In this document: positions 60,023 to 64,000 of the stretch, in pieces
How positions within the stretch are numbered: position 1 is the first letter of the stretch
Layout of the letters: each line of letters starts with the position of its first letter
Assembly (NCBI GenBank): GCA_037954325.1
Contig: JBBMNZ010000009.1
Location: forward strand, 10,889,501 to 10,953,500
Length of the DNA stretch: 64,000 nucleotides
Direction of reading: 5' to 3'
Source: Fistularia commersonii
Lineage: Eukaryota > Chordata > Actinopteri > Syngnathiformes > Fistulariidae
Notes under the pieces: generated by a model
Database searches by the model: none
The model's input: the letters and a program-made list of their open reading frames with translations, nothing else
Told to the model about the DNA's origin: nothing
Translations under genes and position numbers: made by a program

Positions 60023-61297
60023 GCATTATCAAACAGAGTTTTAGATGTGAAGATGAGACCTGACAAAATCCAATGAGTGTGGATTTAATTTTGCTTTCAA
60101 CAACCATGAAACTTCATTACAAAGAGCATCTGTCAGAATGTGGTTCCTTTGACCGTGGCAGGGATGTCAGCGCTCCTCAGCTGCTTCCATTTATTACCAT
60201 TTGCTTTGGTTAAACTGATGTTTCCCGCGGGCCGTGACAAGACAAGGCGGGAAAAGCAGCAGTACCTCATCCATCACATTCACAGTAGTTAATATTTAGC
60301 ATTTGGAAAATAAATGACAAAACTTGGAACACTATACGGCGTAATTAGGGAAGTAAACCCGAGTTGTGTTATAAAAGTTGGCGTATATATACGTCATGGG
60401 GCCATGTTTGTGATTTTGTGATCACGAGTGCACGTCATTATTCAAAATATATCATATTATTCAGCTACATGGCTGAAACTATATGTCAACAGAGGAAAAA
60501 GTGGCCTTTGTGACTCGGATGAGAGAGAATATTCCGAATCAGAATGCAACATTAATCAGGATTAAAATGGGTCACAAACTTTCAGATGAAATATTAAGCC
60601 ATTATGAATAAAACACGGCGAATACTTTTCAATGTTCCGATGCTCAGTTCAGTTCAGATTCCCAAATTTCCCTACTTGGCTTTTAATTTCTGCGGCTCCC
60701 GTACTGTCAGTACGTCGAGAAGTTTCTCTCGCCGACCACAACAAAGTTCTCTTTTAGCCGCATCAGCAATGAGTAATTTTCCCGTTGTTAATTTATTAAC
60801 ATTAAATTAAGTTGTAGTGACTTTTTCACCCCGATGTTCGCGTGGTGTCGTCTAGCCGCTCCTCTGTGAAGCTGCAGGAGATAAAATTAGATTTTTACAA
60901 CCAAGAAATGAAGTGTCTCATTGTGCTTCTTTTAGTCGGAGGTCAGAAGCCGATTACCGTTCAAAGTGTGTTAGCAGTTGGTTACGCAGTTATCGCGCAG
61001 GATGTATCATGAGCAGCAGAACGCTACCGGGATCGGTTATGAACGTGTGTGTGTGTGTTCGTGTGTGTGTTCGTGTATGTGCTATTGGATTTGAAGGCAT
61101 GTTTTTGTGTGGTCTCGCAGAAGAGGGGTGGCTCATCTGCTCCACGCTGTTTCTATGCACCATCCGCCGTTGCACTTGTGGCGTCCTCAGGTGGTGACAG
61201 TATCAGAGAAACGAGACGTGCGTCGGCTTTGTGGTGTTTGTGTGCCATGTGAGCGGGTGTGTGAGCACGTGTGACAATCTCTCCTCGCCCGCACTAG

Positions 61298-61387
61298 CAT
61301 TTGCTGAGCGTAGATCGAAGAGTTTCAGCCGGTCCTGGAGTGACCCCACCCCTGTCAAGACTGACTCTCCTCAACAACCCAGAGACA
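61298..61387 (+). CDS. nsmf: nsmf exon 8 (RSWSDPTP block)
   Basis: The acceptor gcactag is followed by 90 nt encoding (T)FAERRSKSFSRSWSDPTPVK then TDSPQQPRD and one base, and the donor gtgagt. Human reads FAERRERSFSRSWSDPTPMK. Residues 437-467. The human protein continues with SSDLQ and the DEAFEDLDWD block, which I do not find in the remaining 2.6 kb, so the next exon lies outside the window. Confidence 0.96.
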
Positions 61388-61959
61388 GTGAGTTAACACA
61401 AACTCATTCACATGCATTCATGTACATGCAGACACACACACACACACACACACCCATCTGGATAATGCCAAATTCCATGCTCTTCCATTTTTCTCTTTAA
61501 AATGTGACCAAAGAGTCAGAGGTGATGCAGGGACCCCCTTGAGCCTACGGTGGCCTGTAGGACCAGCTAGAAAATGTATGATTATTTATTCAAAAAAGAA
61601 AAAGGAATCGAAGATTCGGTCTAATTGTAGCCGCCTGTTGTCGCTGCTGCAAACAACTTGGAACTCATTCTGAACATCAGGGCCGCGATAAAGCCTGGGA
61701 CGGTGACGGGCCGCGAGAACCGAGATATTGAGGCGACAGTTACGGAAGCAAAAGTAGAATAGTAAAACACGCCGAAACGGAAAAGCTGAAAGACAACTTG
61801 CTGAAACCTTGACCGTAACTCTTTTTTTTCACGAACATTCAAATCCAAGTCTTTGGCAAATGGTGCTGTGGATCACTAAAGTGTCACGTTGTGTTGATGA
61901 TACTCAGCTGGGTTCAGAATCCAGCTTTCATGTCATCCCCCGTTGACTTTAAGAGAGTT

Positions 61960-62290
61960 GAAGAATCTTCTTCTTGTCTTTTTGGCTGCTCTTGTCAGAA
62001 GCAGCCACAACCAATCACACACCACCTTATTTCATGTCCTTTTCCTCCCCAACAATAAATCACCTCTCCGGTCTTCCTCCAGGCCTCCCGCCTGGCAGGT
62101 CCAACCTCAGCTTCCTTCTACCCAGATGTTCACCCTCCTTCCTCCCTACATGATCAAACCACCCCAGCCTGACTTTTTCTCCAAAACGTGTAACGACGGA
62201 CTCATTTCTGATCCCGTCCGATCCTCGACATCCTCGTCCTCATCATCTTGGCTTCCTCCAGCTCTGCCACTCAGTGCCGGACCATTTGTT
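61960..62290 (-). mobile_element. RTE LINE 3' fragment
   Basis: On the + strand it shows cctcccgcctggcaggtcca, ctgactttttctccaaaacg and ctgatcccgtccgatcc in the same order as the right-to-left RTE copy at 38275-39850 (cctggcagctccaagtccag; tctctccaaaacatctaac). It represents the C-terminal coding part and 3' UTR only. Confidence 0.7.
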
Positions 62291-63689
62291 TGTAACGGAG
62301 AGACAAGACCTGAGTTTTAACCGACGTGCCGATACGCAAGCTTTCGCTTTTGCTCGAGCGCCTCCGGCCGATCGTCACATTAACCCGAGATGAGACGGAG
62401 GAGCAGAGCAAACCAACCGCTACCGGGACGGGATGGATGACGTTGGCGAACTGTCAGCGCTGTCTGGCGAGGCATCTCTGCCGGCGAGCGTGGATTCCTC
62501 CGTGTCGTCACATGTTGACAGGCGGGATGATTTTTGCATGACTTTGCTGTCGCGTCTTCTCTCGGCAGTTTTACCATTCGCTTTCATGTGCAGGTGGCTC
62601 ATGCATTTTTGCGAGCCACGTGGGAGCGCTTGGATTTGAAAAATATGATGAGCTATGAAACCCTATCGACCAACGTATTATAATTTCATATGAATCAGAT
62701 TTAGTTATCCCGAGAGCAGTCTTGGTTGTATAAATACTGAATCAAAAACTGCAAACTGGTCAAACAAACAACATACATCATATGTGGGAGACACATGACC
62801 AATATCAAGAACTCCACTTTCTTTATCGAGGATTTGAGATTTTTTTCAATATTATCAACCCGTTGTTGCGACTGACCTCCCGTTTTTGTCAGCTCGCTCG
62901 CGTCGAGATAAAAACACTTTCACCCACTGACTGGCTGTCCGCTGAATCCGACCCTGTCTGTCCGTCTGTCTCTCTCTCTCTCTCTACGTCTGCTATTCTC
63001 CAACATCGTGATGCCCTCTCTCTCTCCCTTTCTCTTTCTATGAGTATGTCTTCCGGCTTAGAGTGTGTCAGCTGCTGAAAACAATGGTTTCGAGAGTCTG
63101 AGTGAGGTTTGTGGTTGCTGTGTGAGCCGTCACGCATTTGATCGCATGTGCCGTCCGTCTGCATCTGTGCCTTGGCTTTGCATCCGTGTTTTCTTTTCCT
63201 CCACATCCATCTTCTGAGTGTGATTGACAGATGATCGTCCCGTTGACACTGAGGTATGATTCACCGCAGGAGTGGCCTCTGGTTTCAGTCTTTCCTTCAT
63301 CACTTCCCTCACAAGTGATGTTTCTTTCTGCTGAGTATTATGTCTATCTGCTAACTATTTTCATCCTAGCAGATGACGGTGCAAACTGGCAAAGGCCTAG
63401 ATTGACACACACTACATATTTGAGATGCAAACAAATGGTATCAACACATCCATTAACGTCAATTTCAAACACACATACTGTATTATTGACAATAAATGTA
63501 CTCTTTTATTTGATAAACTTTAAAATGTGCCATACGCTTGCTAATGGGGGTGATAGCAAATTTTTTTTACATCATTTTAAGCATATTTGTAAACTGTGTT
63601 TTTTTTTGTTGTTTATTATTCCACTAATATGGAGTACGTACAGACAATATAAGTGTATAAGTGTTCATATATGAAATTGCAAAACATGA

Positions 63690-63993
63690 CAATGGGTGGT
63701 AGTCCATTGGCAAGGGACCTTTCTGTGTAGCACTGGCTTCCTTCCACCATCCCAAAAAATTTCAAAAGGTTCATCGGAGACTCAAAATGACCCGAATGTG
63801 TGAATTAGTGAGTGAATGGTTGCTCGTCGCTATGTGACGTTTGAATGAGAGTGAATGGTGGTGTGTCTGTATATTTAACCCGGTGATCGACTGCCGACCG
63901 GTCTAGATTGAATCCCATCTCTCGCCCGATAAGAAGCCCCAGACCCCCAATCTCAAGTGCAGGGTAAGCAGCTTAATGAATGAATGAATGAAT
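63690..63993 (+). mobile_element. teleost tRNA-derived SINE, copy 10
   Basis: Head gggtggtagtccattggcaa, core catcccaaaaaatttcaaaa and gttcatcggagactcaaaat, middle gtgatcgactgccgaccggt, end cagggtaagcagcttaatga with a (TGAA)n tail. Confidence 0.7.
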
Positions 63994-64000
63994 GACTTGA

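Larger units (their letters stand above)
58890..61297 (+). other. nsmf: nsmf intron 7
   Basis: A 2.4-kb phase-1 intron. It holds (TG)29 right after the donor, a second TG/TGCG tract, an (AAATT)n tract, SINE copy 9 and a GT-rich stretch (about 61044-61080). Its acceptor (cgcccgcactag) has a weak pyrimidine tract. Confidence 0.85.
29651..61387 (+). other. nsmf: nsmf locus, coding exons 1-8 (3' part outside the window)
   Basis: Eight + strand exons with consistent phases encode about 466 residues collinear with mammalian NSMF/Jacob/NELF (about 530 residues in human). The family protein shuttles from NMDA-receptor synapses to the nucleus, binds importin-alpha and the calcium sensor caldendrin, affects CREB signalling, and is linked to migration of GnRH neurons (human hypogonadotropic hypogonadism). 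Those roles are known for the family, not shown here. The human equivalent continues with about 250 more residues after the last exon seen, so the gene extends past 64000. Teleosts may carry two paralogues; I cannot tell which this is. Confidence 0.95.
61388..64000 (+). other. nsmf: nsmf intron 8 (continues past the window)
   Basis: It starts gtgagt. It contains a (CA)n at 61435-61452, an RTE fragment, a CT-rich tract at 62969-63036 and SINE copy 10. No further nsmf exon is visible. Confidence 0.75.

Noticed and set aside
63371..63400. A second exon-4-like sequence (cagATGACGGTGCAAACTGG compared with cagATGATGCGAACTGGTT)
   Set aside because: The likeness ends after about 20 bases, no FSFQTATTTMQA follows and a stop appears at once, so it is coincidence rather than a duplicated exon.
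1..64000. CRISPR arrays, bacterial operons, rRNA or intact tRNA genes
   Set aside because: None was seen. Tandem arrays here are eukaryotic microsatellites, and the only tRNA-like boxes belong to SINE heads.

Overview
This is vertebrate nuclear DNA, and almost certainly a teleost fish. It has long AT-rich introns, dense (CA)n/(TG)n and tetranucleotide microsatellites, and many decayed teleost-type mobile elements (tRNA-derived SINE, RTE-clade LINE, L2/Rex-like LINE tails, hAT, Tc1 and pogo-like DNA elements). There are no operons and no bacterial features. Long open frames are rare, and nearly all of them are chance or repeat-derived.

The main gene is nsmf, encoding Jacob/NELF (NMDA receptor synaptonuclear signaling and neuronal migration factor), on the + strand. 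I reconstruct eight consecutive coding exons, all with matching splice phases: 29651-29721, 45260-45321, 45568-46548, 47985-48051, a 6-nt microexon at 49183-49188, 52857-52925, 58837-58889 and 61298-61387. Together they encode about 466 residues: the N-myristoylation start, the conserved N-terminal block, a very large low-complexity exon 3, the FSFQTATTTMQA block, the basic nuclear-localisation cassette, an IQ-like segment and the RSWSDPTP block. The conserved C-terminal half lies beyond the right edge. A CpG-rich promoter region surrounds exon 1, and intron 1 is about 15.5 kb and full of repeats.

At the far left (484-2810) are two well-supported exons, and possibly a terminal third, of a different + strand gene that I do not recognise. 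Exons A and B join in phase and give a Tyr/Asp/Glu-rich segment.

The region 2.8-29 kb between the two genes, and the nsmf introns, hold only repeats and unassigned sequence. Among the repeats are ten copies of one SINE family (nine on +), a triple-nested SINE/LINE/RTE insertion near 17 kb, a 1.6-kb RTE LINE at 38.3-39.9 kb, two copies of a TA-flanked pogo-like element sharing an acidic antisense reading frame, and a non-autonomous hAT with an 8-bp target duplication abutting an RTE copy.

I found no unknown multi-gene system. The most interesting points are in nsmf splicing: the 6-nt microexon, the frame-neutral NLS exon behind a CAC repeat, and a (TG)29 tract 13 nt downstream of the exon 7 donor.
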